Shown one piece after another: positions 24,740-33,292 of a stretch of DNA of 64,000 bases; within the stretch, counting starts at the first letter, position 1; each line of letters opens with the position of its first letter. The DNA lies in NCBI RefSeq assembly GCF_001687325.1, contig NZ_LZRD01000023.1, positions 528 through 64,527 on the forward strand. The letters run 5' to 3'. Under the pieces are notes generated by a model that was not told where the DNA came from, did no database searches, and saw only the letters and a program-made list of their open reading frames with translations. Position numbers and translations under genes: made by a program. The stretch comes from Streptomyces sp. PTY087I2. GTDB taxonomy: Bacteria > Actinomycetota > Actinomycetes > Streptomycetales > Streptomycetaceae.

Positions 24740-26200
24740 GTGACTGCCGCCAGGTCGCACGACGGTCCCGGCCCGTTCCGCAGGGCGGGACGGGCGACGG
24801 GCCGTGCCCTGCGCGCCCCGTTCACCGGCACGGCGCGCTCCATCCGCAGGGCGACGCACGCCCACGGAGCCGGGGAGTCCGGGCTCGGCAAGCTCATCGA
24901 GCTGCACGCGGTGAACGGCGCGGGCGACGTCATGATCACTGTCGCCCTCGCCTCCACCGTCTTCTTCTCCGTGCCGACCGACGAGGCGCGCGGGCGCGTC
25001 GCCCTCTACCTCGCCATCACCATGGCCCCCTTCACGCTCCTCGCCCCGGTGATCGGCCCGCTGCTGGACCGCCTGCCGCACGGCCGCCGCGCCGCGATGG
25101 CGGGCGCGATGCTGGCCCGTGCGCTGCTGGCGATCACCATGTCGGGCGCGGTCGCGACCGGGGGCCTTGAGCTGTATCCGGCCGCGCTGGGCGTTCTCGT
25201 GTCGTCGAAGGCGTACGGCGTGGTGCGCAGCGCGGTCGTGCCGCGCCTCCTGCCACCGAATTTCTCCCTGGTGAAGGCCAATTCCCGGGTCACCCTGGCG
25301 GGGCTGCTGGCCACCGGGATCGCGGCCCCGATCGGGGCCGGCCTCCAGACCGTCGGATCCGCCTGGCCGCTCTACGGGGCCTGCGCGATCTTCGTCGCGG
25401 GGACCTTCCTCGCCTTCACCCTGCCGCACAAGGTCGACTCCGCGAAGGGCGAGCGCCGGGCGCGGCTGATCGTTCCGCACCACGACGAGACCCCCGCCAG
25501 GCCCGCCCCCGGCACGTCGGCCGGAAGCAAGGGCAGCACGCGGGCCGGGCTGCGCAAGGGCGGCAAGGCGGGCGGCAGGGAGAAACCGGCCAGGGAGCGG
25601 CCGCCGGGCCTGCGGTCCGTCGGCGGGTCCGTGCTGCACGGCCTCCAGGCCAACGCCGCGCACCGGGCCCTCTCCGGCTTCCTCATCTTCTTCCTGGCGT
25701 TCCTGCTGCGCGAGCACCCGCTGGCGGGGCAGAGCGCGGCGGTCTCGCTCGGCATCGTCGGCGTGGCGGCCGGGGTCGGCAACGCCTGCGGTACGGCGGT
25801 GGGCTCCTGGCTCCGGGCGCGCGGCCCCGAGGTGATCATCGCGACGGTGCTGGGGCTCGCGCTGAGCGTGGCGATCCTCGCCGCGGTGTTCTTCTCCACC
25901 GCGCTGGTCGCGGCCCTCGGCGCGGTCGCGGGCTTCACGCAGGCCCTGTCCAAGCTGTCGCTCGACGCGATGATCCAGCGGGACGTGCCCGAGGAGGTGC
26001 GCACCTCCGCGTTCGCCCGGTCCGAGACGTTGCTCCAGATGGCCTGGGTGGTCGGCGGCGGTATCGGCATCGCGCTTCCGCTCAACGCGGTGCTCGGTAT
26101 GTCGGTCGCCGCGGGCATCCTCGCGCTGGGGGCGGCCGCCTCCGTACGGGGCCTCCTGGGGGCCGCGCGGCGCGGCACGCCGCACCCCCGCGTGGCGTGA
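24740..26200 (+). CDS. MFS-type membrane protein
   Basis: A 486-residue protein with about 12 membrane segments split by a basic loop (GSKGSTRAGLRKGGKAGGRE). Conserved stretches include AVNGAGDVMITVALASTVFF, GPLLDRLPHGRRAAMAGA, the usual MFS loop 2-3 motif, and DAMIQRDVPEEVRTSAFARS before helix 11. The start is a GTG at 24740; an overlapping ATG at 24732 opens only three codons. Neighbours (DUF3027, DUF2771, mqnBD) form a conserved Streptomyces block. Substrate unknown. Confidence 0.8.
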   Translation: MTAARSHDGPGPFRRAGRATGRALRAPFTGTARSIRRATHAHGAGESGLGKLIELHAVNGAGDVMITVALASTVFFSVPTDEARGRVALYLAITMAPFTLLAPVIGPLLDRLPHGRRAAMAGAMLARALLAITMSGAVATGGLELYPAALGVLVSSKAYGVVRSAVVPRLLPPNFSLVKANSRVTLAGLLATGIAAPIGAGLQTVGSAWPLYGACAIFVAGTFLAFTLPHKVDSAKGERRARLIVPHHDETPARPAPGTSAGSKGSTRAGLRKGGKAGGREKPARERPPGLRSVGGSVLHGLQANAAHRALSGFLIFFLAFLLREHPLAGQSAAVSLGIVGVAAGVGNACGTAVGSWLRARGPEVIIATVLGLALSVAILAAVFFSTALVAALGAVAGFTQALSKLSLDAMIQRDVPEEVRTSAFARSETLLQMAWVVGGGIGIALPLNAVLGMSVAAGILALGAAASVRGLLGAARRGTPHPRVA

Positions 26201-26227
26201 GCGAGGGCGACCGATAGCCTTCGGCCC

Positions 26228-26713
26228 ATGACCGTTGCGTTCTTCTCCGGTAAGGGCCGTCGAATCGGCGTCGCTCTTGGTGCCGTGTCCGCTGGACTCC
26301 TTGTCCTGTCCGCCTGCGACAAGCCGACGCCGCTCGCGACCGTCACGGTCGGCAGCGACTCGGTGAACACCGAGGCCGCCTGCTACAACGACGGTGACGC
26401 GATCAAGGAGTCGCTGATCCAGGGCTGCCTGAACAAGAAGGCCGACAAGGTCGTCAAGATCGCCATGGACGACAAGGTCCGCTTCGGCGTCGACCCCGAG
26501 ATCGCCGAGAACGGCTGGACGCTCTTCATCAACGGCCAGCAGGCCGAGCAGGAGCCGTACAAGAACACGTACCGGACGATCCCCGGGAACGCGTTCCTCG
26601 CCAGCCAGACGGGCCAGACCGCCGAGAAGACGACCGTCTCCATCGTGGAGACCAAGGGCAAGAAGCTCACGGGCGTCTGGCAGTTCGAGTTCAAGAACAA
26701 GGACAAGGACTGA
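26228..26713 (+). CDS. DUF2771 lipoprotein
   Basis: A 161-residue lipoprotein: a basic N-terminus, a hydrophobic stretch (IGVALGAVSAGLLVL) and lipobox LSAC with the acylated Cys followed by DKPTPLATVTVGSDS. The mature part has two more Cys (AACYND, IQGCLNK) and ends in a Lys-rich tail. Length and pattern match DUF2771, always next to futalosine-pathway genes in Streptomyces. Role unknown, anchored outside the membrane. Confidence 0.85.
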   Translation: MTVAFFSGKGRRIGVALGAVSAGLLVLSACDKPTPLATVTVGSDSVNTEAACYNDGDAIKESLIQGCLNKKADKVVKIAMDDKVRFGVDPEIAENGWTLFINGQQAEQEPYKNTYRTIPGNAFLASQTGQTAEKTTVSIVETKGKKLTGVWQFEFKNKDKD

Positions 26714-26791
26714 CCCGGACACTCCGGGATCACCTCTTCTCCCTTTCTGCTCCCCTTCTGCTCCCCGTCCTCGACTTTGAGGCTGACATCC

Positions 26792-27511
26792 GTGCGTGTG
26801 CTCGTCGTGACCGCTGTCCCGGTGGAACGGGACGCGGTCACGCGTGCGTTCGGGGGTGCTGAGGAGCGGGTGGCGGTGCCGGGGGGCGAGCTGCACCGGT
26901 GTGGTGCGTTCGACGTCCTGGCGGGCGGTGCGGGCCCGGCCGCCGCGGCGGCGGCGACCGCGTTCGCCCTGGCGTCGGCGGCAGCGGCACCCGCCTCCCC
27001 TCCCTACGGGCTCGTCGTCTCGGCCGGGATCGGCGGGGCGTTCACCCCCGTGACCCCGCTCGGCTCGCTGGTCGTGGCGGACGGGATCGTCGCCGCCGAC
27101 CTGGGCGCGGAGACCGCCGAGGGCTTCCTGCCCGTCACCGCGCTCGGCTTCGGCCGGGACCGCTTCACCCCGCCGCCCGCGCTGGTACGGGAAGTGGCGG
27201 CCGCCACCGGCGCGGCCACCGGCCCCGTGCTCACCGTCTCCACCGTGACCGGCTCCGCCGAACGCGCCGGCGCCCTGCTCGCCGCGCACCCGGGGGCGCT
27301 GGCCGAGGCGATGGAGGGCTTCGGGGTCGCGGAGGCCGCCGCCCGGGCCGACGTGCCCGTACTGGAGGTGCGGGCCGTCTCGAACGCCGTCGGCCCCCGC
27401 GACCGGGACGCCTGGCGCATCGGCGACGCGCTGGCCGCGCTCACGGACGCGTTCGGGGCGACGGCGGCCGTACTGGCGGGCCGGAACAGCCACGAGGACC
27501 TGGAAGGTTGA
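26792..27511 (+). CDS. mqnB: Futalosine hydrolase
   Basis: A 239-residue enzyme that cleaves futalosine to dehypoxanthine futalosine and hypoxanthine in the menaquinone pathway found in Streptomyces. It has the nucleoside phosphorylase/MTAN fold: VLVVTAVPVERDAV at the start, LVVSAGIGGAFTP for ligand binding, EAMEGFGVAEAAARADVPVL with the catalytic-region Glu, and VRAVSNAVGPRDRDAW, the signature around the catalytic Asp. GTG 26792 is preceded by GAGG 10 bases upstream; a TTG at 26777 is less likely. It lies 6 bases before mqnD, almost certainly co-transcribed. In S. coelicolor the pair is SCO4327-SCO4326. Confidence 0.92.
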   Translation: MRVLVVTAVPVERDAVTRAFGGAEERVAVPGGELHRCGAFDVLAGGAGPAAAAAATAFALASAAAAPASPPYGLVVSAGIGGAFTPVTPLGSLVVADGIVAADLGAETAEGFLPVTALGFGRDRFTPPPALVREVAAATGAATGPVLTVSTVTGSAERAGALLAAHPGALAEAMEGFGVAEAAARADVPVLEVRAVSNAVGPRDRDAWRIGDALAALTDAFGATAAVLAGRNSHEDLEG

Positions 27512-27517
27512 ACGGGC

Positions 27518-28420
27518 ATGACGAACGACACCGATACTGACACTGACACCGGCACCGCGGCCGGTGACAGCCCGTCCGGGGACGCGATCCGGATCGCCTA
27601 CTCGCCCTGCCCCAACGACACGTTCGTCTTCGACGCCTGGGCGCACGGCCGGGTCCCCGGCGCGCCCGCGCTGGACGTGACCTTCGCCGACATCGACATC
27701 ACCAACGGCATGGCCGAACGGGGCGAGCTGGACGTCCTGAAGGTGTCGTACGCGGTCCTGCCCTGGGTCCTGGACGAGTACGCGCTGCTGCCGTGCGGCG
27801 GGGCGCTGGGCCGGGGCTGCGGGCCGCTGGTCCTCAGCAAGGAGCTGGGCCTCGACCTGACCGGCCGGACCGTCGCCGTGCCGAGCGAGCGCTCGACGGC
27901 GTACCTGCTGTTCCGGCTCTGGGCGGCGGAGATGGTCCCGGGCGGCGTCGGCGAGGTCGTCGTGATGCCGTTCGACGAGATCATGCCCGCCGTGCGGGAC
28001 GGCAAGGTGGACGCCGGCCTGGTCATCCACGAGGCCCGCTTCACGTACCGGAACTTCGGGCTCCACAACCTGGCCGACATGGGCCGCCACTGGGAGGACA
28101 CCACCGGCCTCCCGATCCCGCTCGGCGCGATCATCGCCAAGCGCTCCCTCGGCGAGGAAACCCTGCACCGCCTGGCCGACGCCGCCCGCAGCTCGGTCCG
28201 CCTGGCCTGGGACCACCCGGAGGTCTCCCGCCCGTACGTCCTGGAGCACGCCCAGGAGATGGACCCGGAGGTCGCGGACCAGCACATCGGTCTGTACGTG
28301 AACGAGTTCACCGCCGACCTCGGCGAGGACGGCTACGCGGCGGTCCGCGGCCTGCTCACCCGCGCGGCAGCCGAGGGCCTGGTCCCACCGCTGGGGCCGG
28401 ACGCGCTGGCGTTTCCCTGA
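27518..28420 (+). CDS. mqnD: 1,4-dihydroxy-6-naphthoate synthase
   Basis: A 300-residue enzyme that converts cyclic dehypoxanthine futalosine to 1,4-dihydroxy-6-naphthoate in the futalosine menaquinone route. Periplasmic-binding-protein-like fold with IAYSPCPNDTFVFDAWAHG, DITNGMAERGELDVLKVS, CGGALGRGCGPLVL, and GLVIHEARFTYRNFGLHNLA (the conserved His). A variable Asp/Thr repeat (DTDTDTDTG) precedes the domain. GGAAGG lies before the ATG. Strong family match. Confidence 0.95.
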   Translation: MTNDTDTDTDTGTAAGDSPSGDAIRIAYSPCPNDTFVFDAWAHGRVPGAPALDVTFADIDITNGMAERGELDVLKVSYAVLPWVLDEYALLPCGGALGRGCGPLVLSKELGLDLTGRTVAVPSERSTAYLLFRLWAAEMVPGGVGEVVVMPFDEIMPAVRDGKVDAGLVIHEARFTYRNFGLHNLADMGRHWEDTTGLPIPLGAIIAKRSLGEETLHRLADAARSSVRLAWDHPEVSRPYVLEHAQEMDPEVADQHIGLYVNEFTADLGEDGYAAVRGLLTRAAAEGLVPPLGPDALAFP

Positions 28421-28520
28421 GCGAGGGGCGGGCGAGCGACGGGCGCGGCGAGCGGTCGGGGGCGACCGCGCGCCGCGCACCTGCGAGTGCCGCCGCGTAC
28501 CCGCACGTACCTGCGCGTAT

Positions 28521-28904
28521 CTACACGTCGAGCTGGTCGGCGACCGCTCTCAGCAGGCCCGCGATCTTCGCTCCGGCGGCCTTGTCGGGGTAGCGGCCGC
28601 GTTCCAGCTGCGGCGTGATGTTCTCCAGGACCGTCGTCAGGTCCTGCACGATCGACGCCAGTTCGTCCGGCTTGCGGCGCTGGGCGGCCGCGACGGACGG
28701 GGTGGGGTCGAGGACCACCACGGAAAGGGCCTGGTCGCCGCGCTGGCCCGCGACCACGCCGAATTCCACGCGCTGGCCGGGCTTGAGCGCGTCGACTCCG
28801 GCAGGGAGTACCGACGAGTGGACGAAGACGTCGCCGCCATCGTCGCGGGAGAGAAAGCCGAAGCCCTTCTCGCTGTTGAACCACTTGACCTTGCCGGTGG
28901 GCAC
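28521..28904 (-). CDS. Cold-shock domain protein with C-terminal extension
   Basis: A 127-residue protein from GTG 28902-28904, with GAGGACAG upstream. Residues 1-65 are a cold-shock domain with RNP1 and RNP2 (KVKWFNSEKGFGFLSR and DVFVHSSVLP). It extends about 60 residues beyond the 67-residue norm with a helical tail (ELASIVQDLTTVLENITPQL). This longer type is common in Streptomyces. Nucleic-acid chaperone role inferred from the domain. Confidence 0.9.
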   Translation of the reverse strand: MPTGKVKWFNSEKGFGFLSRDDGGDVFVHSSVLPAGVDALKPGQRVEFGVVAGQRGDQALSVVVLDPTPSVAAAQRRKPDELASIVQDLTTVLENITPQLERGRYPDKAAGAKIAGLLRAVADQLDV

Positions 28905-29081
28905 GTCTGTCCTCGTCCTCGTACTCGTCGGTGTGCGGGAGAGCCGGAAAACGGCTCCGAAAAGCACCGGATAGCAATACAGCGGGTCACCGTGACCCGC
29001 CCCGTCCCAGGCTAATGGCCCTACGGCCGGTGACAAGACGTCGCCGGAGAGTTCCTCCGGGCTGGGAACTACCCTGGTCGC

Positions 29082-29318
29082 GTGAGTACTACTCCTTCAG
29101 GCGCAGGCGACCGGCTCGTTCAGGTCGGCGCGATCGTCTTTTTCGTCGGCGCACTGGCCACACTGGTCACCGTCGCCCCCCTGTTCCTCGGTACGGACCC
29201 GTTCCCGCCGATCGCTTACGGCGTCTGCATGCTGATGGGCGTCGGGTTCCTGATCGCCGGGGTGGGCGTCGTCCGCTCGGTGTGGGTGAACTCGCCGAAA
29301 CGGGCCGCCGAGCTGTAG
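29082..29318 (+). CDS. Small two-helix membrane protein
   Basis: A 78-residue protein with two hydrophobic segments (VQVGAIVFFVGALATLVTVA and AYGVCMLMGVGFLIAGVGVV) joined by a Pro-rich loop. A charged end (SPKRAAEL) follows. GTG start at 29082. I do not know the family; short proteins like this are common and conserved in Streptomyces. It converges with the HAD gene, 22 bases away. Confidence 0.7.
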   Translation: MSTTPSGAGDRLVQVGAIVFFVGALATLVTVAPLFLGTDPFPPIAYGVCMLMGVGFLIAGVGVVRSVWVNSPKRAAEL

Positions 29319-29340
29319 CCGAGTTGCAGGGCCCGGCCGC

Positions 29341-30009
29341 CTACGCCGCCCGGTCCGCCGCGAAGGCGGACAGCCAGGCCGGGAAGCCCGTCAGGTCCTC
29401 CAGCACCACGTCCGCGCCCGCCGTCCGCAGCTCCGCCGCGTCGCACGGGCCCGTCGTCACCGCCACCGACAGCGCGCCGGCCACCCGCGCCCCGCGCACG
29501 TCGCCGATGTGGTCGCCGACGTACACCTGCGCGCCCTGCTCGCGCAGGGCCTCGCCCTTGGCCTCCGCCCACAGCGAGCCGATCACCGTGTCCGGCTCGA
29601 TCCCGAGGTACGACAGGTGCAGCTTCGCGTGCGGCTCGTTCTTCGCCGTCACGACGATCGCCCGGCCGCCGAGTGCCCGCACCGCCGCCACCGACTCCCG
29701 CGCCCCGGCGAGCGCCGTGCTCGGGGCTATCGCGTGGTCGGGGTAGGCCGCCCGGTAGAGGTCGGCGGCGGCGGGCACCTCGGCTGCCGGGAACCAATTG
29801 GCCAGCTCCGCCTCCAGCGGCGGCCCGAGGCGGCTCACCACCAGGTCGATGTCGATGGGCACCCCCGTCTCCGCGACCACGACCCGGTAGGCGGCGGCGA
29901 TGCCGGGGCGGGAGTCGACGAGCGTCATGTCGAGGTCGAAACCGACCGTCAGGGGCTGCTGGACGGGCTGGTGGACGGGGTGCTGAATCGTGGAAGCCAT
30001 GCCTGCCAT
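29341..30009 (-). CDS. HAD-family phosphatase (phosphoglycolate phosphatase-like)
   Basis: A HAD hydrolase of about 219-222 residues. Motif I is GFDLDMTLVDSR (nucleophile Asp and acid Asp), motif II IVVTAKNE, and motif IV VYVGDHIGDVRGAR; the cap inserted after motif I is alpha-helical. The start may be 30009 or 30000 (both ATG, weak ribosome-binding site). It resembles Gph-type phosphatases; the substrate cannot be told. It diverges from the iron-transport operon. Confidence 0.85.
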   Translation of the reverse strand: MAGMASTIQHPVHQPVQQPLTVGFDLDMTLVDSRPGIAAAYRVVVAETGVPIDIDLVVSRLGPPLEAELANWFPAAEVPAAADLYRAAYPDHAIAPSTALAGARESVAAVRALGGRAIVVTAKNEPHAKLHLSYLGIEPDTVIGSLWAEAKGEALREQGAQVYVGDHIGDVRGARVAGALSVAVTTGPCDAAELRTAGADVVLEDLTGFPAWLSAFAADRAA

Positions 30010-30066
30010 TCTGCCGACCGGCCGCCGTCGACGGCGACATCGCGCCGCCTAGACTGAAGCGCGTAC

Positions 30067-30085
30067 TTAGCCAAGCCTTACCGGC
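30067..30085. promoter_or_regulatory. Candidate iron box (DmdR/IdeR type)
   Basis: TTAGCCAAGCCTTACCGGC matches the DtxR/IdeR-family consensus TWAGGTWAGSCTWACCTWA at 14 of 19 positions, with the left half and centre best. It lies 107 bases upstream of the first permease of an iron-siderophore importer, where an iron repressor site is expected. Confidence 0.55.
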
Positions 30086-30191
30086 TCGGCCCGGCCCGGC
30101 CCGGTCCGGCCCGTCTCGGCTCGGTCCGTACCGCTCGCTCGCCTCCCGCGTCACCGCTCGCCCTCCGCGTCGCCCGTCCCGATTGGTTCCC

Positions 30192-31250
30192 ATGTCAGCG
30201 TCAGCGCCCGTGCGGGCCGCAGCGCCACCCGGCGTGCCCCACGCACCCCGCGCGCCCCGCTTCTCCCGACGCGCGACCGCGACCGTCGCCGCCGTCGTCG
30301 CCCTGCTGCTGGCCGTCCTGCTGAGCCTCGCCGTGGGCGCGCGCTCCATCCCGCCGGGCGAGGTCGCCGACGCCCTGCTGCACGGCGGGCACTCGGACGC
30401 CGCCGAGGTGATCCGCACCATGCGGGTGCCGCGCACGCTCATCGGGCTGATGGTCGGTGCGGCGCTGGCCATCGCGGGCACGGTGCTCCAGGGCATCACC
30501 CGTAACCCCATCGCCGACCCCGGCATCCTCGGCATCAGCCAGGGCGCGTCCGTGGGCGTCGTGATGGCCATCGCCTTCGCGGGCGTCCACACGCTCACCG
30601 GCTATGTGTGGTTCGCCTTCGCGGGCGCGGCCGTCGCCTCGGTCGCCGTGTACGCCATCGCGTCGAGGGGCCGCGGTGGCGCGACGCCCGTGAAGCTCGC
30701 GCTCGGCGGGGCGGCGATCAACGCGCTGCTGGTCTCGGTGACGATGGGGATCCTCACGACGAAGGCGTCCGCGCTGGACGAGTTCCGCTTCTGGCAGGTC
30801 GGTTCGATCGCGGGCCGGGAGGCGGACGTCGTCCAGCAGGTGTGGCCGTTCCTCCTCGTCGGCACGGTGCTCGTGGTCGCCGTCGCCCGCGGCCTGGACG
30901 CGCTCGCGCTCGGCGAGGACGTGGCGAAGGGGCTCGGCCAGAACGTCGCGGCGGTCCGGATCGTCGGCGGGATCGGGGCGACCGTCCTGACCGGGGTCGG
31001 GGTCGCCGCCGCCGGGCCGATCGCGTTCATCGGGCTCGCCGTCCCGCACATCGCCCGCGCGGTCGTCGGCAACGATCACCGCTGGGTGCTGCCCATGGCG
31101 GCGCTGATCGGGCCCGTGATGCTGCTCGTGTCGGACGTCGTCGGCCGGATCGTGTTCCCGCCGAGCGAGGTCCCGGCGGGCGTGATGACGGCGCTGATCG
31201 GGGTGCCGTTCCTGGTCGCCCTCGTACGGAGGAAGGCGGTGCCCGCGTGA
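30192..31250 (+). CDS. FecCD-family iron-siderophore ABC permease 1
   Basis: A 352-residue permease with about nine membrane segments. Characteristic: RTMRVPRTLIGLMVGAALAI, GTVLQGITRNPIADPGILGI and GPIAFIGLAVPHIARAVVG (coupling helix to the ATPase), all signatures of the FecCD/BtuC family. First gene of a four-gene operon (two permeases, ATPase, binding protein), preceded by the iron box. ATG at 30192; its ribosome-binding site is weak. Confidence 0.9.
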   Translation: MSASAPVRAAAPPGVPHAPRAPRFSRRATATVAAVVALLLAVLLSLAVGARSIPPGEVADALLHGGHSDAAEVIRTMRVPRTLIGLMVGAALAIAGTVLQGITRNPIADPGILGISQGASVGVVMAIAFAGVHTLTGYVWFAFAGAAVASVAVYAIASRGRGGATPVKLALGGAAINALLVSVTMGILTTKASALDEFRFWQVGSIAGREADVVQQVWPFLLVGTVLVVAVARGLDALALGEDVAKGLGQNVAAVRIVGGIGATVLTGVGVAAAGPIAFIGLAVPHIARAVVGNDHRWVLPMAALIGPVMLLVSDVVGRIVFPPSEVPAGVMTALIGVPFLVALVRRKAVPA

Positions 31251-32359
31251 GCGCCACCCGTACGCCTGAGAAGGCCGTTAAGGCCGTGGAGGCCGTGAAG
31301 CCCGTACGGGTCCGGCCCGCCGGGTACTCCGTCGTGCGGACCGGCTCCCGCGGCCGGTTCCTGCTGCACCGGCGGGCATTCGTCGTGGCGACGGCCCTGG
31401 TCGTCCTCCTCGCCGCCGTCTGCGTCGCCTACCTCTGCGTCGGCGAGAGCTTCGTCGCGCCCGGCGAGGTCGTGAAGGTGCTCCTCGGGCAGCCGTCCTC
31501 GGCCGAGCTCGTCGTGGGCACGCTGCGGCTGCCGCGCATGGTCGTCGGGCTGCTGGTCGGCGCCGCGTTCGGCATCGCCGGGGCGCTGATCCAGACGGTC
31601 GCCCGCAACCCGCTCGCCAGCCCCGACATCATCGGCATCAGCCAGGGCGCGAGCGCGCTCACCGTCGGCGCGATGACCTTCGGCATCACCTCGTACACCG
31701 TCCTGCCCTACCTCTCCGTCGTCGGCGGCATCGCGGCCGCCGCCCTCGTCTACGTCTTCGCCTGGCGCGGCGGCCTGCACGCCACCCGCTTCGTCCTCAT
31801 CGGCATCGGGTTCGCCGTCGCGCTGCGGTCGGTGACCACGCTGTTCCTGACCAAGGGCGACTACCTCGTCGCCCAGCAGGCGCAGATCTGGATGACCGGT
31901 TCGCTGAACGGGCGGGGCTGGTCGGAGGCCGCCCCGATCGGCTGGACGCTGCTGGTCCTGCTGCCCGCCATCGCCTGGGCGGCCCGCGCGCAGCGCACGG
32001 TCACGATGGACGACGACACCGCGACCGGCCTGGGCGTACGCCTGGGGCGCGTACGGCTCGGACTCGTCGCCCTCGGCGTGGTCCTGGCGTCCGTGGCGAC
32101 GGGCACGGCGGGCCCGGTGGACTTCGTGGCGCTGCTCGCCCCGCAGATCGCGCGCCGGATGACCCGGACCGCGCAGATCCCCCTGCTGTCCTCGGCGCTG
32201 CTGGGCGCGGTGATCGTCGTCCTCGGCGATGTGCTGGCCCGCAGGCTGTTCTCGCCCACCGAACTGCCGGTGGGCGTCCTCACGGCGGCGGTCGGCGCCC
32301 CGTACCTGATCTGGCTGATCATCCGCGGTCACCGTAGCCGCAGTGGAGGCACCGCATGA
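31247..32359 (+). CDS. FecCD-family iron-siderophore ABC permease 2
   Basis: A 370-residue permease beginning at a GTG that overlaps the previous stop by 4 bases (GTGA). The N-terminus has a repeated KAVKAVEAVKPV stretch before the first helix. Core signatures: LRLPRMVVGLLVGAAFGIAG, IQTVARNPLASPDIIGISQG and TGTAGPVDFVALLAPQIARR. It forms the heterodimeric membrane channel with permease 1. Confidence 0.9.
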   Translation: MSATRTPEKAVKAVEAVKPVRVRPAGYSVVRTGSRGRFLLHRRAFVVATALVVLLAAVCVAYLCVGESFVAPGEVVKVLLGQPSSAELVVGTLRLPRMVVGLLVGAAFGIAGALIQTVARNPLASPDIIGISQGASALTVGAMTFGITSYTVLPYLSVVGGIAAAALVYVFAWRGGLHATRFVLIGIGFAVALRSVTTLFLTKGDYLVAQQAQIWMTGSLNGRGWSEAAPIGWTLLVLLPAIAWAARAQRTVTMDDDTATGLGVRLGRVRLGLVALGVVLASVATGTAGPVDFVALLAPQIARRMTRTAQIPLLSSALLGAVIVVLGDVLARRLFSPTELPVGVLTAAVGAPYLIWLIIRGHRSRSGGTA

Positions 32360-33288
32360 GCCCGAGCCGAAGCACGAACACGAGCACGGATCCGAGCCCG
32401 ACGATGACCGACGCGGCGCAGCCCGGCTCCCGCCTGGCCGCCCGCTCCCTGACCCTCGCGTACGAGGACCGCACCGTGGTCCACGAGCTGGACCTCACCG
32501 TGCCCGACGGGCAGGTCACCGTCATCGTCGGCCCGAACGCCTGCGGCAAGTCCACCACCCTGCGGGCGCTCGGCCGGCTGCTGCGGCCGCGCGGCGGGGC
32601 GGTCCTCCTGGACGGTACGGAGCTGGCGCGGATACCGACGAAGCAGATCGCCCGGTCCATCGGACTGCTCCCGCAGACCCCGGTGGCGCCCGAGGCGATC
32701 ACCGTCTCCGACCTCGTCGCGCGGGGCCGCCAGCCGCACCAGAGCTGGTGGCAGCAGTGGTCGGACGAGGACGAGCGGGCGGTGACCGACGCCATGTCCC
32801 GTACGGATGTGACGGCGCTGGCCGACCGGTCGGTGGACGAGCTGTCGGGCGGTCAGCGCCAGCGGGTGTGGATCGCGATGGCGCTGGCCCAGGACACGGA
32901 CCTGCTGCTGCTCGACGAGCCGACGACCTATCTGGACATCGCGCACCAGGTGGAAGTCCTGGACCTGGTACGTCAGTTGGCGTCTCCTGCCGCGGACGGC
33001 ACCCGGGGCCGTACGGTCGTCACCGTGCTGCACGACCTCAACCAGGCCGCCCGGTACGCGGACCGCCTGGTCGCGATGAAGGAGGGCCGGATCGTGGCGG
33101 AGGGCGCCCCCGGGGACATCGTCACGGCCGAGCTCGTCCGCGAGGTCTTCGGCCTGGAGGCGGTGATCGTCCCGGACCCGGTGACGGGCTCGCCGCTCGT
33201 CGTCCCGGGCGCCCCCTGGACCCCGGCAACCACCTCGGCCTCCCCTTCCGTCTCAGCCTCCGCTCCGACTCCCGGAAAGGTCCTCTGA
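32356..33288 (+). CDS. Iron-siderophore ABC transporter ATP-binding protein
   Basis: A 310-residue FepC-type ATPase starting at an ATG that overlaps the previous stop by 4 bases. Walker A is GPNACGKST, the Q-loop lies at LLPQTPVAPE, the signature is LSGGQRQRVWIAMALAQ, Walker B is LLLLDEPTTYLD and the switch His is in VLHDLNQAARYADR. Both ends carry low-complexity Ser/Thr/Pro tails. It powers the importer formed with the two upstream permeases. Confidence 0.93.
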   Translation: MSPSRSTNTSTDPSPTMTDAAQPGSRLAARSLTLAYEDRTVVHELDLTVPDGQVTVIVGPNACGKSTTLRALGRLLRPRGGAVLLDGTELARIPTKQIARSIGLLPQTPVAPEAITVSDLVARGRQPHQSWWQQWSDEDERAVTDAMSRTDVTALADRSVDELSGGQRQRVWIAMALAQDTDLLLLDEPTTYLDIAHQVEVLDLVRQLASPAADGTRGRTVVTVLHDLNQAARYADRLVAMKEGRIVAEGAPGDIVTAELVREVFGLEAVIVPDPVTGSPLVVPGAPWTPATTSASPSVSASAPTPGKVL

Positions 33289-33292
33289 ACCC

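Noticed and set aside
24707..28480. A 1,257-codon open frame on the minus strand
   Set aside because: It runs antisense across the MFS, DUF2771, mqnB and mqnD genes, all of which have clear family motifs. Its translation is Arg/Gly/Ala/Pro-rich noise, a usual effect of high GC at third positions.
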